A stretch of DNA of 64,000 nt, from NCBI GenBank assembly GCA_016722565.1, contig JADKIU010000002.1, forward strand, positions 930,001 through 994,000, written 5' to 3'. How positions within the stretch are numbered: position 1 is the first letter of the stretch; each line of letters opens with the position of its first letter. The translations under genes were made by a program, and so were the position numbers. Positions 28,322 to 37,650 of the stretch are shown here, piece by piece. Origin of the DNA: Bacteroidota bacterium (lineage in GTDB: Bacteria > Bacteroidota > Bacteroidia > 2-12-FULL-35-15). The notes under the pieces are model-generated. The model worked only from the letters and a program-made list of their open reading frames with translations, searched no databases and was not told where the DNA came from.

Positions 28322-29461
28322 ATGGAGGAACAAAAAAAAATACAAGAAGAAAAGAAAAAAAGAAAAGGCAAACGCTATTTCTTTAATCGCATCGCCATGT
28401 TCTGCAACCATTTGGCGGTGATCGCTCTTCTTGTCTCCTACGCTGCTCCACATGTTAGTCCGGAAAAATTCTGGCTCATTGCTTTTTTCGGTATCCTTTA
28501 TCCTATTTTTCTCATCATCAATTTTTTGTTTGTGATTTATTGGGCCTTACAAATAAAAAAACGGGCGCTTTATTCTTTCTTAGTGATAATTGTTGGGTTC
28601 TCCAGCTTGCACAGTTATGTTCAACTCACCTTTAATCATACACCCAGCGGTTCTAAAAAGCTAATTACGGTGATGTCGTACAATGTAAAAGTATTCGATT
28701 TGTATAACTGGAGCAGTAATGATCAAACACGTAACAATATGTTTGAGTTAATAAATATAGAAGCACCTGGTATTGCTTGCTTTCAGGAATATTATCACCG
28801 CGACAGCAGTAAATATGCCAACACAGATTCGCTTTTAAAACATGTTAACTTTAAATATTACCATATTGAATACACCAGTAATATACCACCAAAACAACAT
28901 TTTGGCATTGCTACATTTAGTAATTATCCCATCCTCCATAAAGGGAAAGTGGATTTCGGATACAAAAGCAACAATGTTTGCATCTATACAGATTTATTAA
29001 TTGCGAAAGATACGGTACGTGTATACAATATGCATTTACAATCCATTGCCTTTTCAAAAGATGATTATAAATACATTGACGATTTACAGAATGATGTAGA
29101 AACGGAAGACATCGAACATTCCAAAAGTATTATCAATCGACTAAAACGCGCTTATATCAAACGCGCTAAACAAGCCGAATTAATTCATGCCAGCATTGCA
29201 TCCAGCCCGTATCCGGTTATTGTTTGCGGAGATTTTAATGATACACCGGCTTCCTACGCCAAAAACAAAATTGCTACAGATTTAGAGGATGCCTTTGTTG
29301 AAAGTGGAAATGGTTTCGGAAGAAGCTATATTGGAAAATTTCCTTCATTTAGAATTGATTATATTCTTCATAGTAAAGAATTTGAATCCTACCATTTCCG
29401 AACCATCAAGGAAGAATATTCAGATCACTATCCGATTGTTTGTTATTTGGAGAAGGAATAA
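28322..29461 (+). CDS. Membrane-anchored endonuclease/exonuclease/phosphatase family protein
   Basis: A 379-residue protein. A very charged head (EEQKKIQEEKKKRKGKRYF) is followed by about three membrane segments within residues 20-100. Then comes the EEP fold, with MSYNVKVFD (metal-binding Asn), IACFQEYY (metal-binding Glu), VYNMHLQS (catalytic His region), VCGDFNDTP, and the terminal YSDHYPIVCYLE (catalytic His). The Bacteroidota family members are poorly characterised; they may be phosphodiesterases acting on lipids or nucleotides in the periplasm. The domain side of the membrane is inferred, not shown. It stands convergent to the peptide-binding gene. Confidence 0.85.
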   Translation: MEEQKKIQEEKKKRKGKRYFFNRIAMFCNHLAVIALLVSYAAPHVSPEKFWLIAFFGILYPIFLIINFLFVIYWALQIKKRALYSFLVIIVGFSSLHSYVQLTFNHTPSGSKKLITVMSYNVKVFDLYNWSSNDQTRNNMFELINIEAPGIACFQEYYHRDSSKYANTDSLLKHVNFKYYHIEYTSNIPPKQHFGIATFSNYPILHKGKVDFGYKSNNVCIYTDLLIAKDTVRVYNMHLQSIAFSKDDYKYIDDLQNDVETEDIEHSKSIINRLKRAYIKRAKQAELIHASIASSPYPVIVCGDFNDTPASYAKNKIATDLEDAFVESGNGFGRSYIGKFPSFRIDYILHSKEFESYHFRTIKEEYSDHYPIVCYLEKE

Positions 29462-29477
29462 GCTCGATTACAATCAA

Positions 29478-31106
29478 CTATTTCGCTGCCTTCTTCTTCA
29501 CCTTCTTCAACGAAAGTAAATTCATCGAATTGGAGGTCAACCCCGAAATATTATTCTGCACTAAACGTACTACTTGATCGTAGTACAAAGGAACAACAGG
29601 TGCATTGTCAATTAACAACTGATCCATTTGTTGGTAATAATCATAACGGATAGAATCGTTTAATTCGGATTGTGAGCGTTCATACAACAAATCAAATTGT
29701 GGGTTTTTATAGTGGGTGTAGTTAAAGCCTTTCGGACTCCAATTTTTACTATAGAAGAGAGATAAAAAATTCTCCTCATCGGGATAATCACAAACCCACG
29801 ACTTGCGGAAGAAATTCAATTTAGAATTTGCAATCGCATCACCTAACACAGTTGATTTTTGTACGTCAATACGAATGTTGATTCCAAACTCTGCCAATTG
29901 TGATTGAATGTATTCTGCTAACTCTAAATATTGCTCGGTGGTAGAAAGAGTAATGTCCGGCAATCCTTTTCCATCAGGGAAGCCGGCAAGAAACAACAAC
30001 TCTTTTACTTTATCCGGATTGTAATCGTATCCTTTAACTTTCGAACTGTTAAAAGAAGGTAATCCAGGAGGAATAAAACCTGCAGTTGCTGGAGTTCCTA
30101 AATTTTTGCGCAAATACATCACCATCTTTTTCCGGTCGAAACCATAATTTATTGCTTGTCGGATTGCTTTAATTTTTAATGGCGACTTTTTAAATTGAGG
30201 AAGATTTTCATCAATCAAGAAACCCAAATAATCTGTTTTTAAATACGGTTGGGTTTGCATTTTAAAGGCGGTCTTATATTTCTCTTTCAACTCCCCTTCT
30301 ACTGTAAATACTTCATCCGTGTTTATTGCATCAATTCCGGAAACCATATCAATAGAGCCTTCTAAAAATTCTAAGAATGAAGTTTCTTTATCTTTTATGA
30401 ACGAAATAGAAACCGCATCCAAATAAGGCAAACGTTTACCATTTTCAAATTCAAAATAATTTTCATTTTTAACAAAAACCAATTTAGAACCTTCGTTCCA
30501 CATTTTAAATTTAAACGGGCCGGTTCCTACAGGGTTTCTTCTAAAGTCTTCGCCATAGCGTTCCACAACTTCCTGCGGAATCACCGAAAAATATTTCATG
30601 GTTAAGATTCCCAAAAATGGTGTAAAAGGTTTATCCAAATGAATAATGAAAGTGGAATCGTTTGGAGCTTCGAAGGGCCTGCGATCGTTCACATAGGTCA
30701 ACAAAGTGGTTGCTTTCGAAACTTTTGGGTCTTGCAATCGAGTGAAGCTGTACACAAAATCTTTAGCCACCACTTTTCTGCCTTTTCCGTTTTCAAAATA
30801 TTCGTTATCGTGGAAAGTGACATCCGTATGCAAATGAAAAACATAGGTCATTCCATCATTTAAAATTTCCCAGGATTTTGCAATGGAAGGATGAATTTTT
30901 AGCGCATCGTCCATCTCCACCAATCCATTGTACAATTGATTTACTGCCAGAATATTCTCAAAATTATAGGCGGAAGCGGGATCCAACGAACTCACCCCGG
31001 CCATATCATTGTATTTGAACACAGTTCTTGTATCTGTTTTTTTCTCATCTGACGAGCAAGACACAGCAAAAACAAACAAGGATAGATACAAAAGTGGCTT
31101 TTTCAT
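29478..31106 (-). CDS. ABC transporter substrate-binding lipoprotein, family 5 (peptide)
   Basis: A 542-residue periplasmic binding lipoprotein. The leader MKKPLLYLSLFVFAVSCSSDE has a lipobox with Cys17. The fold is the DppA/OppA class: DPASAYNFENILAVNQLYNGLVEMD, KSWEILNDGMTYVFHLHTDV (family hallmark), NPVGTGPFKF, and DYPDEENFLSLFY near the C-terminus. It would capture peptides or other oligomeric ligands for an ABC importer. No permease or ATPase genes are adjacent, so its partner is elsewhere. It ends in a lysine-rich KKVKKKAAK tail. Convergent with the EEP gene, 16 bp apart. Confidence 0.9.
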   Translation of the reverse strand: MKKPLLYLSLFVFAVSCSSDEKKTDTRTVFKYNDMAGVSSLDPASAYNFENILAVNQLYNGLVEMDDALKIHPSIAKSWEILNDGMTYVFHLHTDVTFHDNEYFENGKGRKVVAKDFVYSFTRLQDPKVSKATTLLTYVNDRRPFEAPNDSTFIIHLDKPFTPFLGILTMKYFSVIPQEVVERYGEDFRRNPVGTGPFKFKMWNEGSKLVFVKNENYFEFENGKRLPYLDAVSISFIKDKETSFLEFLEGSIDMVSGIDAINTDEVFTVEGELKEKYKTAFKMQTQPYLKTDYLGFLIDENLPQFKKSPLKIKAIRQAINYGFDRKKMVMYLRKNLGTPATAGFIPPGLPSFNSSKVKGYDYNPDKVKELLFLAGFPDGKGLPDITLSTTEQYLELAEYIQSQLAEFGINIRIDVQKSTVLGDAIANSKLNFFRKSWVCDYPDEENFLSLFYSKNWSPKGFNYTHYKNPQFDLLYERSQSELNDSIRYDYYQQMDQLLIDNAPVVPLYYDQVVRLVQNNISGLTSNSMNLLSLKKVKKKAAK

Positions 31107-31339
31107 AATTTTTAGTTATTCAAGAGGTGACGATACATCGATGGTATTTTATCACAGTTCAAGTTTAAGAAAACCTTTTGCGTAAAAACGGGACAGCGCT
31201 TGGCACTTATTAACAGTTTTTTGAACAAATGAGCGATTCGCTATCTGCATGAAAAAACAACCTCTTTCGTTCAACCAGCTTATAAAACGAAGGCAAAATC
31301 TCCATTTTATTGGTATTATTAGTAACTTCGCGTTCTTAA

Positions 31340-32665
31340 ATGAAAAAAGTCGCATTTCATACATTGGGTTGTAAACTCAACTTTTCGGAAACGAGTACCA
31401 TTGCTCGTTTATTCGAAGAGCAGGGTTATCAAAAGGTTGATTTTAAGCAACCTAGCGATGTCTACGTAATTAATACATGCTCCGTTACAGCAAATGCCGA
31501 CAAAGAATGCAAACAAATCGTAAAATCGGCATTGAGCATTTCTCCTGAGGCGTATGTGGTGGTAGTGGGTTGTTATGCACAACTTAAACCAGAAGAAATT
31601 TCCAATATTGAAGGGGTTGATTTGGTTTTGGGTGCGTCCGAAAAATTCAAATTATTAAATTACCTGACCGATTTAACCAAAAAATCGAAAGCAGAAATAT
31701 ACAGTTGTGAAATTGAAGAGGCCAACTTTTTTGTTGACTCCTACTCTTTTGGCGACCGAACCCGTGTATTTTTAAAAGTACAAGACGGTTGTGATTACAA
31801 TTGTTCATTTTGTACGATTCCACTTGCGCGTGGGAACAGCAGAAGTGATAGTATTGCAAATGCGGTTAAAAACGCAAACGATATTGCCAAACAAGATGTG
31901 AAGGAGATTGTATTAACAGGCGTAAATCTTGGCGATTTTGGGAATAATGCATCAAAAGAAGGTAACCGCAAACAGGAAACATTTTTAGATTTGGTTCAAG
32001 AATTGGACAAAGTAGAAGGAATTGAACGTTTCAGAATCTCCTCCATTGAGCCCAACTTATTAAAAGACGAAACCATCGAATTTGTTTCAAAGTCTAAACG
32101 CTTTGTTCCTCATTTCCATATTCCATTGCAATCGGGAAGCAATAAAATGCTCAAAGCGATGCGTAGAAGATACTTGCGGGAACTGTATAATGATCGCGTA
32201 ACAAAGATAAAAGCATTGATGCCACACTGCTGCATAGGTGTGGATGTAATTGTGGGTTTTCCGGGCGAAACCGATGAAGACTTTTTAGATACCTACAATT
32301 TCTTAAACGAATTGCCGATTTCTTATCTGCATGTATTTACGTATTCTGAACGAGACAATACGGATGCAATTCACTTACCCAACGTTGTTCCGGTTGCTAT
32401 CCGCAAAAAACGAAACAAAATGTTGCGCATTTTATCTGCAAAAAAACTTCGCTATTTTTATGAGCAACATTTAGGTCAAACACGCACTGTTTTATTTGAA
32501 TCCGATAATAAAGATGGCTTTATGCATGGTTTTACCGACAACTATGTAAAAGTAAAAATACCCTACAATACTGACTTCATCAATCAACTCAAAAAAGTTG
32601 AATTAAAAGAATTGGATGCAGACGGTTCTGTTTTAGTGACTATGTCGGAATTAACATTCGCCTAA
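31340..32665 (+). CDS. mtaB: tRNA t6A37 methylthiotransferase MtaB
   Basis: A 441-residue radical-SAM enzyme that adds a methylthio group to t6A37 of ANN-decoding tRNAs. The N-terminal UPF0004 domain holds three Fe-S cysteines (TLGCKLNFSE, NTCSVTANADKE, VVGCYAQ). The radical-SAM cluster motif is CDYNCSFCTIPLARG. The core then has LTGVNLGDFG, HFHIPLQSGSNKMLKAMRRRY and DVIVGFPGETDEDF, and a C-terminal TRAM domain follows. The order TLGCK at the start and the MRRRY box mark MtaB rather than MiaB or RimO. It begins with an ATG after TAACTTCG, a weak TAnnTTTG-like element. Confidence 0.93.
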   Translation: MKKVAFHTLGCKLNFSETSTIARLFEEQGYQKVDFKQPSDVYVINTCSVTANADKECKQIVKSALSISPEAYVVVVGCYAQLKPEEISNIEGVDLVLGASEKFKLLNYLTDLTKKSKAEIYSCEIEEANFFVDSYSFGDRTRVFLKVQDGCDYNCSFCTIPLARGNSRSDSIANAVKNANDIAKQDVKEIVLTGVNLGDFGNNASKEGNRKQETFLDLVQELDKVEGIERFRISSIEPNLLKDETIEFVSKSKRFVPHFHIPLQSGSNKMLKAMRRRYLRELYNDRVTKIKALMPHCCIGVDVIVGFPGETDEDFLDTYNFLNELPISYLHVFTYSERDNTDAIHLPNVVPVAIRKKRNKMLRILSAKKLRYFYEQHLGQTRTVLFESDNKDGFMHGFTDNYVKVKIPYNTDFINQLKKVELKELDADGSVLVTMSELTFA

Positions 32666-32722
32666 TCTTTTCCTTTTATTTATACTTTTTAGTTTAAATT
32701 TGCTTTTATCAATTAAACGAAA

Positions 32723-33124
32723 TTGAAAGAATCAATTACCATACTTCATCATCTTGATCTGAAAACCGCTGAAGTCCGTTTTAGGAGTGATGGCATCGTT
32801 AACTTGCATATTAAATCTAACCAAACACTTACTGGTGAAGATACAAAAGCCATGGTAGCATATATTGGTAAAGTGGGTAATGGTCAAAAACTTCTTCTTT
32901 TAATTACCACAGGTGAATACAGTTTGGCGGACAAAGACGCGAGAGAATTTGGGGCAAGCAAAGCAGGTAATGAATACACCTTAGCAGCTGCAATTGTAGT
33001 AAAAAGTTTAGCTCAAAAATTAATAGGGAATGCCTATATTAAAGTAAACAAACCAATTGCTCCAAATGCACTTTTTACTGTCGAACAAAAAGCAATAGAA
33101 TGGTTAAAAACATTTATGAAATAA
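32723..33124 (+). CDS. STAS/SpoIIAA-like domain protein, copy 1
   Basis: A 133-residue protein with a beta-alpha fold typical of the STAS/SEC14-like proteins of Bacteroidota. The pattern is strand EVRFRSDGIVNLHIK, helix, strand LLLLITTGEYSLADKDARE, then a helix pair and IEWLKTFMK at the end. No kinase or anti-sigma partner is nearby. The only upstream start in frame is a TTG at 32723, twenty bases after a TAAATTTG element (32695-32702), so I use it with reserve. A second, closely similar copy follows at 33132. These proteins are of unknown role; a partner-binding or stress-signalling function is a guess. Confidence 0.55.
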   Translation: MKESITILHHLDLKTAEVRFRSDGIVNLHIKSNQTLTGEDTKAMVAYIGKVGNGQKLLLLITTGEYSLADKDAREFGASKAGNEYTLAAAIVVKSLAQKLIGNAYIKVNKPIAPNALFTVEQKAIEWLKTFMK

Positions 33125-33131
33125 TAATCAC

Positions 33132-33526
33132 ATGAGCGAAAAAACGATTATAAAATCAATTAATAATGCTTCTTCGATCGTTTCATTGCGTAGTGATGGC
33201 ATTATCCAAATTGAAATAAAAGCGAACAATACACTGCAATTAATTGACGGAAAACAAATGGTGAATGCTTTTGCTGAGCTCGGTGGTGGTAAAAAATTCC
33301 CACTCCTTTTTATTGCAGGCGATTTTGCGTTGGCAAGTCCGGACGCCCGAAAATACGCTTCCGGTGCTGAAGCGAACCAATATACCTTAGCAAGTGTTTT
33401 GTTGTAAAAAATAGCGTTCAAAAACTTATGGGAAATGCCTACATCACATTCAACAAACCCATTACACCAACAAAAATTATGACCAGCGAAGTTGAAGCTG
33501 TAAAATGGCTAAAAACATTTTTATAG
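33132..33526 (+). CDS. STAS/SpoIIAA-like domain protein, copy 2, one frameshift
   Basis: A paralogue of the preceding gene, sharing SLRSDGIIQIEIKANNTLQL, FIAGDFALASPDARKYA and the closing VKWLKTFL. The frame that starts at ATG 33132 ends after 91 codons because one T is missing from the T4 run at 33397-33400. Adding it restores ASVFVVKNSVQKLMGNAYIT and an end at 33526, giving 131 residues, the same length as copy 1. The lesion sits in the domain core, so the truncated form would not fold normally. It precedes the condensin cassette by 189 bp. Confidence 0.6.
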
Positions 33527-33715
33527 AATTTATTATAATCATTTTTTGTCAAAAATCAAGTCTCTGTTAAAACTTTTAAAAACTTTAATTTTTTTAACAC
33601 AAAACCCTCCTACCCCCTTATTTTAAAGGAATTGTTATTAACAGCGATTTCACATCACAAATAGCCCAAGGCATTAAAGTATATTTGAGCATAAATCTTA
33701 TAATCCTATAAAAAG

Positions 33716-36412
33716 ATGCTTACTCGAATCTCTTTAATCAATTCCAAAGGTTACGGCAAAGCCGAAATGAAACTCGACAATTGTGATTCTATCCAATTGG
33801 TTGGACCCAACAACATTGGTAAGTCAACGCTGATTTATGCGTTAAACTTCCTGTTTGTGGTTGACGGACAGAAAATGTCGTTCAGTGGACAGCGTAAAGG
33901 TGATAAAGAAACCATTCATCACTACTTCCCTACCCACAACAAGAGTTTCTTGATTTTCGAAATCAATAAAATGGGTTACTACTGTATTTTGGTTAAACGA
34001 AATACAGATGGTGAATTGGAATACTATAAAATCGAAAGCGATTACAATGAAGATTTCTTCTTTGAAATGGAAGGAACGCATCAACGTTTATTAAGCTTTG
34101 ACGAAGTAATCGAAAACTTAAACAAACGCGGTGTTATGCACAGCAAGTTTGCAACTAAATCTGATGTATTTAACGCTGTTTACCACCGTGGAACAAAAAA
34201 CAATGCGGTTGTTTGGCTAGAAGACACTGTAAAAGCAGACGGATTAAGCAACAACTTCTCGAAAGTATACCGCTACTTAATTAACTCTAAATTAATCACC
34301 AACAAAACATTAAAAGAATCGTTGATTATTGCGGATAACCGCGAAAATGAAGGATTAAACTTTTCTCAGAAAAACAAAAAAGACATTACCGATTTACTTC
34401 GCATCAACGAAGAAATTAAAAGCATCAAAGCGGTTCGTACCGACTTCCTTGATTTCCGTGAATTGGTGAAAGTTCACAATTCAAAAACAACCATCGTGAG
34501 TGAATTGCTGTATGCATTCAACACGGCCTACACTGCTGCAATTCCTGAATTGGAAATCTCTTCAGTTGAACGCGGAAGACATATTGCAGCTATCCACAAT
34601 GAGATTAACGAAATTCTAAAACCGAAAGAATTAAACTTCGCTTCTTACATCGGTGAAAAAAATGCTGAAATCAAAAACAAAACCACTTACTTGAACGAAA
34701 AGCAAGTGGAATTGCATGAAATCAACAAATATGAAACCATCGAATTCTTGAAAGAATCCATGAAAAATTTGGATCAAGAACGTAAAGAAATAGAAAACAG
34801 AATCACGACCATTGAAAGTCAAAAGCTTTCGAGCAAACATTTAGAGTTCCGTCTAGAAAAAGTGAACGATAAAATTGCATCTGTTGAAAATCAAATCAAC
34901 AACTACAACAACTTATTGATTCATAAAATTTCGGATGACGAAAAAACGAAACAATTACTGAATGCTATCCTTTCGGAGCAGGTATTGAGTTTACCAAGCA
35001 AACAAATCAAAAAACAAATCAAAAAAGTTTCTGATAAACTGATGAACATTTTTGATGGTGAAATTGACATTTCAAAAGGCTTGGAGTTAACTGAATTCCG
35101 ATCAGTAAAAGAATTAAAAGACGAATTAAAAGTTTTACTTGCTGAGAAAAAACAAACTGAAGAGCTTCTAAAAACTGTTGTTGACAAAGAAAAAACTGAT
35201 TTTAAATTAAAAAGTATTCTTGGTGAACTTGAGGTGATCAAGGAAAAAATCAAGGGCATTGAAACTAAACCACAACTAGAAAGAGCAATCAAAGGCATTG
35301 TGGATGAAATCAAAGGTTTCAATGAAGAGAAAAAAGAATTGGAAGTACAATTAAATGATTTGGTAAAAGAAATTGCTTCTAAACAAATCATGTTGGATAA
35401 ATTGAATGAGGAAAAACGCAACCTTGAACTTCGTGTGAAAGAATTGAAAGACCGCAAAATGGAAATGGAATCCATTGAAGTGGAACCGCGTGAGTATGAA
35501 ACCAACGACAATTTAGATTACATCTATTCAAAAATTCAAATCCACCAAAAAGATCGTCACGACATCAAAGCAAACAAAGACGTGGCATTTGAAGGATTGA
35601 AATACCGATTGAGAAGTAGCATCGCTGACGAAATCGAATTCATCAATTTTGTGGAAGAGGAAATTGCTTGTTTAAGCGATAAAGAAAGAAGTATTGATGG
35701 CTTGTTATCAAGTATTTCAACTCAATTTGCAAACCCAGCATTTACATTATTGAAACGTTACGAAGAGTTCAAACAATTCGTATACGACAAGTTCAATACG
35801 AAATTGGCAACAACTCGTATCTCTAACATCGAATCCCTGAAAATTGATTTGATTGACAACGAGCGCATCATGGGTGAGTTGAAAGCAATTAGCTCTATTC
35901 AGGAATTTAATGGACAAATGAGTTTTGATTTTGATCAATCAGAAAACTTAAAAATCCTAAACACCTATTTAGATACAGGTAAAAAAGTTCATTTTGATGA
36001 ATTGTTCAACATCGAATTGTTGTTGGAAATCAAAGGAACAGAAAAACGTGTGGATTTGGCTAACCAAGTTGAATCGGATGGAACAGACAGAATGATTCGT
36101 TTGGTAATCATCATGGCAATCATCAACCGTTTGGCAATTACTGACGAACAAAACAAGATTACCTTATTTATTGATGAGGTTGCAACGATAGATAAACAAA
36201 ACCGTCCGGAGCTTGTGAAATTCTGTAATGCGCACAACTTTATTCCAATTTTTGCTGCACCGGATGCAGTAGAAGGATTCAACAAATACTATTTCATCTA
36301 CCCTTCAAAAGGAAAAATCAATATCAACGAAAAACAAAATGCGGTGATCGTTGAAAGAAATGGTGTTGTAGAAAAAGTTGTAGGCAAAAAGAACTTAAAG
36401 AACTTAAACTAA
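33716..36412 (+). CDS. SMC/MukB-like condensin ATPase, compact
   Basis: An 898-residue ATPase that looks like the SMC subunit of a Mks/Wadjet-like condensin. Walker A is GPNNIGKST (residues 30-38). Residues ~270-640 are strongly heptad-like and rich in Lys, Glu, Leu and Ile, a long coiled coil. The C-terminal head has Walker B LFIDE within KITLFIDEVATID. In the position of the ABC signature it reads QVESDGTDRMIRL instead of LSGG, nearer the SSGT pattern of RecF/OLD-type ATPases. At 898 residues it is shorter than MukB (~1480) or JetC (~1100). The following two genes complete a three-subunit cassette. It would act on DNA in the cytoplasm; a defence or chromosome-organising role is inference. 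Confidence 0.65.
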   Translation: MLTRISLINSKGYGKAEMKLDNCDSIQLVGPNNIGKSTLIYALNFLFVVDGQKMSFSGQRKGDKETIHHYFPTHNKSFLIFEINKMGYYCILVKRNTDGELEYYKIESDYNEDFFFEMEGTHQRLLSFDEVIENLNKRGVMHSKFATKSDVFNAVYHRGTKNNAVVWLEDTVKADGLSNNFSKVYRYLINSKLITNKTLKESLIIADNRENEGLNFSQKNKKDITDLLRINEEIKSIKAVRTDFLDFRELVKVHNSKTTIVSELLYAFNTAYTAAIPELEISSVERGRHIAAIHNEINEILKPKELNFASYIGEKNAEIKNKTTYLNEKQVELHEINKYETIEFLKESMKNLDQERKEIENRITTIESQKLSSKHLEFRLEKVNDKIASVENQINNYNNLLIHKISDDEKTKQLLNAILSEQVLSLPSKQIKKQIKKVSDKLMNIFDGEIDISKGLELTEFRSVKELKDELKVLLAEKKQTEELLKTVVDKEKTDFKLKSILGELEVIKEKIKGIETKPQLERAIKGIVDEIKGFNEEKKELEVQLNDLVKEIASKQIMLDKLNEEKRNLELRVKELKDRKMEMESIEVEPREYETNDNLDYIYSKIQIHQKDRHDIKANKDVAFEGLKYRLRSSIADEIEFINFVEEEIACLSDKERSIDGLLSSISTQFANPAFTLLKRYEEFKQFVYDKFNTKLATTRISNIESLKIDLIDNERIMGELKAISSIQEFNGQMSFDFDQSENLKILNTYLDTGKKVHFDELFNIELLLEIKGTEKRVDLANQVESDGTDRMIRLVIIMAIINRLAITDEQNKITLFIDEVATIDKQNRPELVKFCNAHNFIPIFAAPDAVEGFNKYYFIYPSKGKININEKQNAVIVERNGVVEKVVGKKNLKNLN

Positions 36413-36432
36413 GCAATTAATAGTTTTATAAA

Positions 36433-37650
36433 ATGAAGGCAGAACCAAAAACCATACTCCGCTTTTTATTGGAACATTACGATGTGATTGCTGAATTGTT
36501 TGAAACACAATCAAAAGAAGGCATCATAAAGTATGAAGTATTGAATCAATTGGTAGCGAAACACGAGAGTGACATTCGCCCGCAATTGATTGAATACAAG
36601 ATTTTGAGTCCGGTAAACGACAACTACGAAATTCGTACTGTATATTACAACTTGATTGAGTTCGTGTTGAGCGAGTTCAAACCAATGTTGCCGGAAACAA
36701 TTGAAAAGTATCATACTTCTATTGCTGAACTGTTCCGCAAAATCAGAGAAAACATCAATGGCGACAAAGTAACGTTGAGCCAACGCTTGAACGACTTAGC
36801 TATTGAGGTTCGATCGTTCTACGAAATGGTGGAACGTAACACTCAAAGTTTATTGCAGGAAACACGCGAGTTAAAAGCGAACGTTAAGAAAATTGATTAC
36901 CGAGAAAAAATTGTTCGTGCTTCTCGCTGGATTGACGAATACATTATTCCGTTGAACAAAATTTTGGACATCAACCATTCCACTTCTGTTGCAAACAAGT
37001 TGTATGAGATTTCAGAATATTCAAATAAATATCGTTTGAATTTTGATGATGAGAATGCTCGTATTCAGTTCGAAAAGCTTTATTTTCAATTAATCCAAGT
37101 GAATGATAATTTATTACGTCAATCTAAAATTTTGACAAATGAATTATTACCATTGATTGAACGTATCAGAACCGAGTCGATTATTTTAACAGGCTGGATT
37201 ACCTATTTAAAAAATCCATACAAACGCAAAGCACCGCGATTACTTAAACGTAAAGAAATTTCTGTTTATTCAAAAGATACATTTTACAATGCTTCTGAGA
37301 TTTTTGAGCAATTCAAAAACGAAACCGATGTTTATTTTGAAGACGAAGAAAATGAATCAGAAAAATGGATTTTTGACAAAGAACATTATACAAAGAAATT
37401 AAAAGACAATTTACCTGTCCACAACTTCTTTAACTGGTGCAACAAAACATTAAAAGAAGATTATAAAAAAGTAGAGATTGAAAAATTCTTCGCTTTGACC
37501 ACATTAGCTTTTGATGAAGACATTGAGCGTGAATATGGCGCAAAACCAGAATTTGACAAAATCAAAATTAACGACTTAACATTAACAGTTCCGAAAGTAA
37601 CTATCAATCAACAACCTCTAATAATCGATACACAAGATGGAATTTCCTAA
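36433..37650 (+). CDS. Kleisin-like (MukF/JetA-type) condensin subunit candidate
   Basis: A 405-residue, mostly helical protein, 20 bp after the SMC gene. The N-terminal region (ILRFLLEHYDVIAELFETQSKEGI then VLNQLVAKHESDIRPQLIEY) resembles a winged helix, followed by long amphipathic helices (for example KVTLSQRLNDLAIEVRSFYEM) and a C-terminal part with NFFNWCNKTL. This layout and its position between an SMC-like ATPase and a MukE-like protein fit a MukF/MksF/JetA kleisin, which would bridge the SMC heads. I do not see a sequence motif that proves it. It overlaps the next gene by 14 bases, so translation is probably coupled. Confidence 0.5.
   Translation: MKAEPKTILRFLLEHYDVIAELFETQSKEGIIKYEVLNQLVAKHESDIRPQLIEYKILSPVNDNYEIRTVYYNLIEFVLSEFKPMLPETIEKYHTSIAELFRKIRENINGDKVTLSQRLNDLAIEVRSFYEMVERNTQSLLQETRELKANVKKIDYREKIVRASRWIDEYIIPLNKILDINHSTSVANKLYEISEYSNKYRLNFDDENARIQFEKLYFQLIQVNDNLLRQSKILTNELLPLIERIRTESIILTGWITYLKNPYKRKAPRLLKRKEISVYSKDTFYNASEIFEQFKNETDVYFEDEENESEKWIFDKEHYTKKLKDNLPVHNFFNWCNKTLKEDYKKVEIEKFFALTTLAFDEDIEREYGAKPEFDKIKINDLTLTVPKVTINQQPLIIDTQDGIS

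Noticed and set aside
34921..35511. 196-codon open frame on minus within the SMC-like gene
   Set aside because: Its composition (Ser, Phe, Asn, Leu) is the complement of the Lys/Glu-rich coiled coil on the plus strand; no start context or motif.
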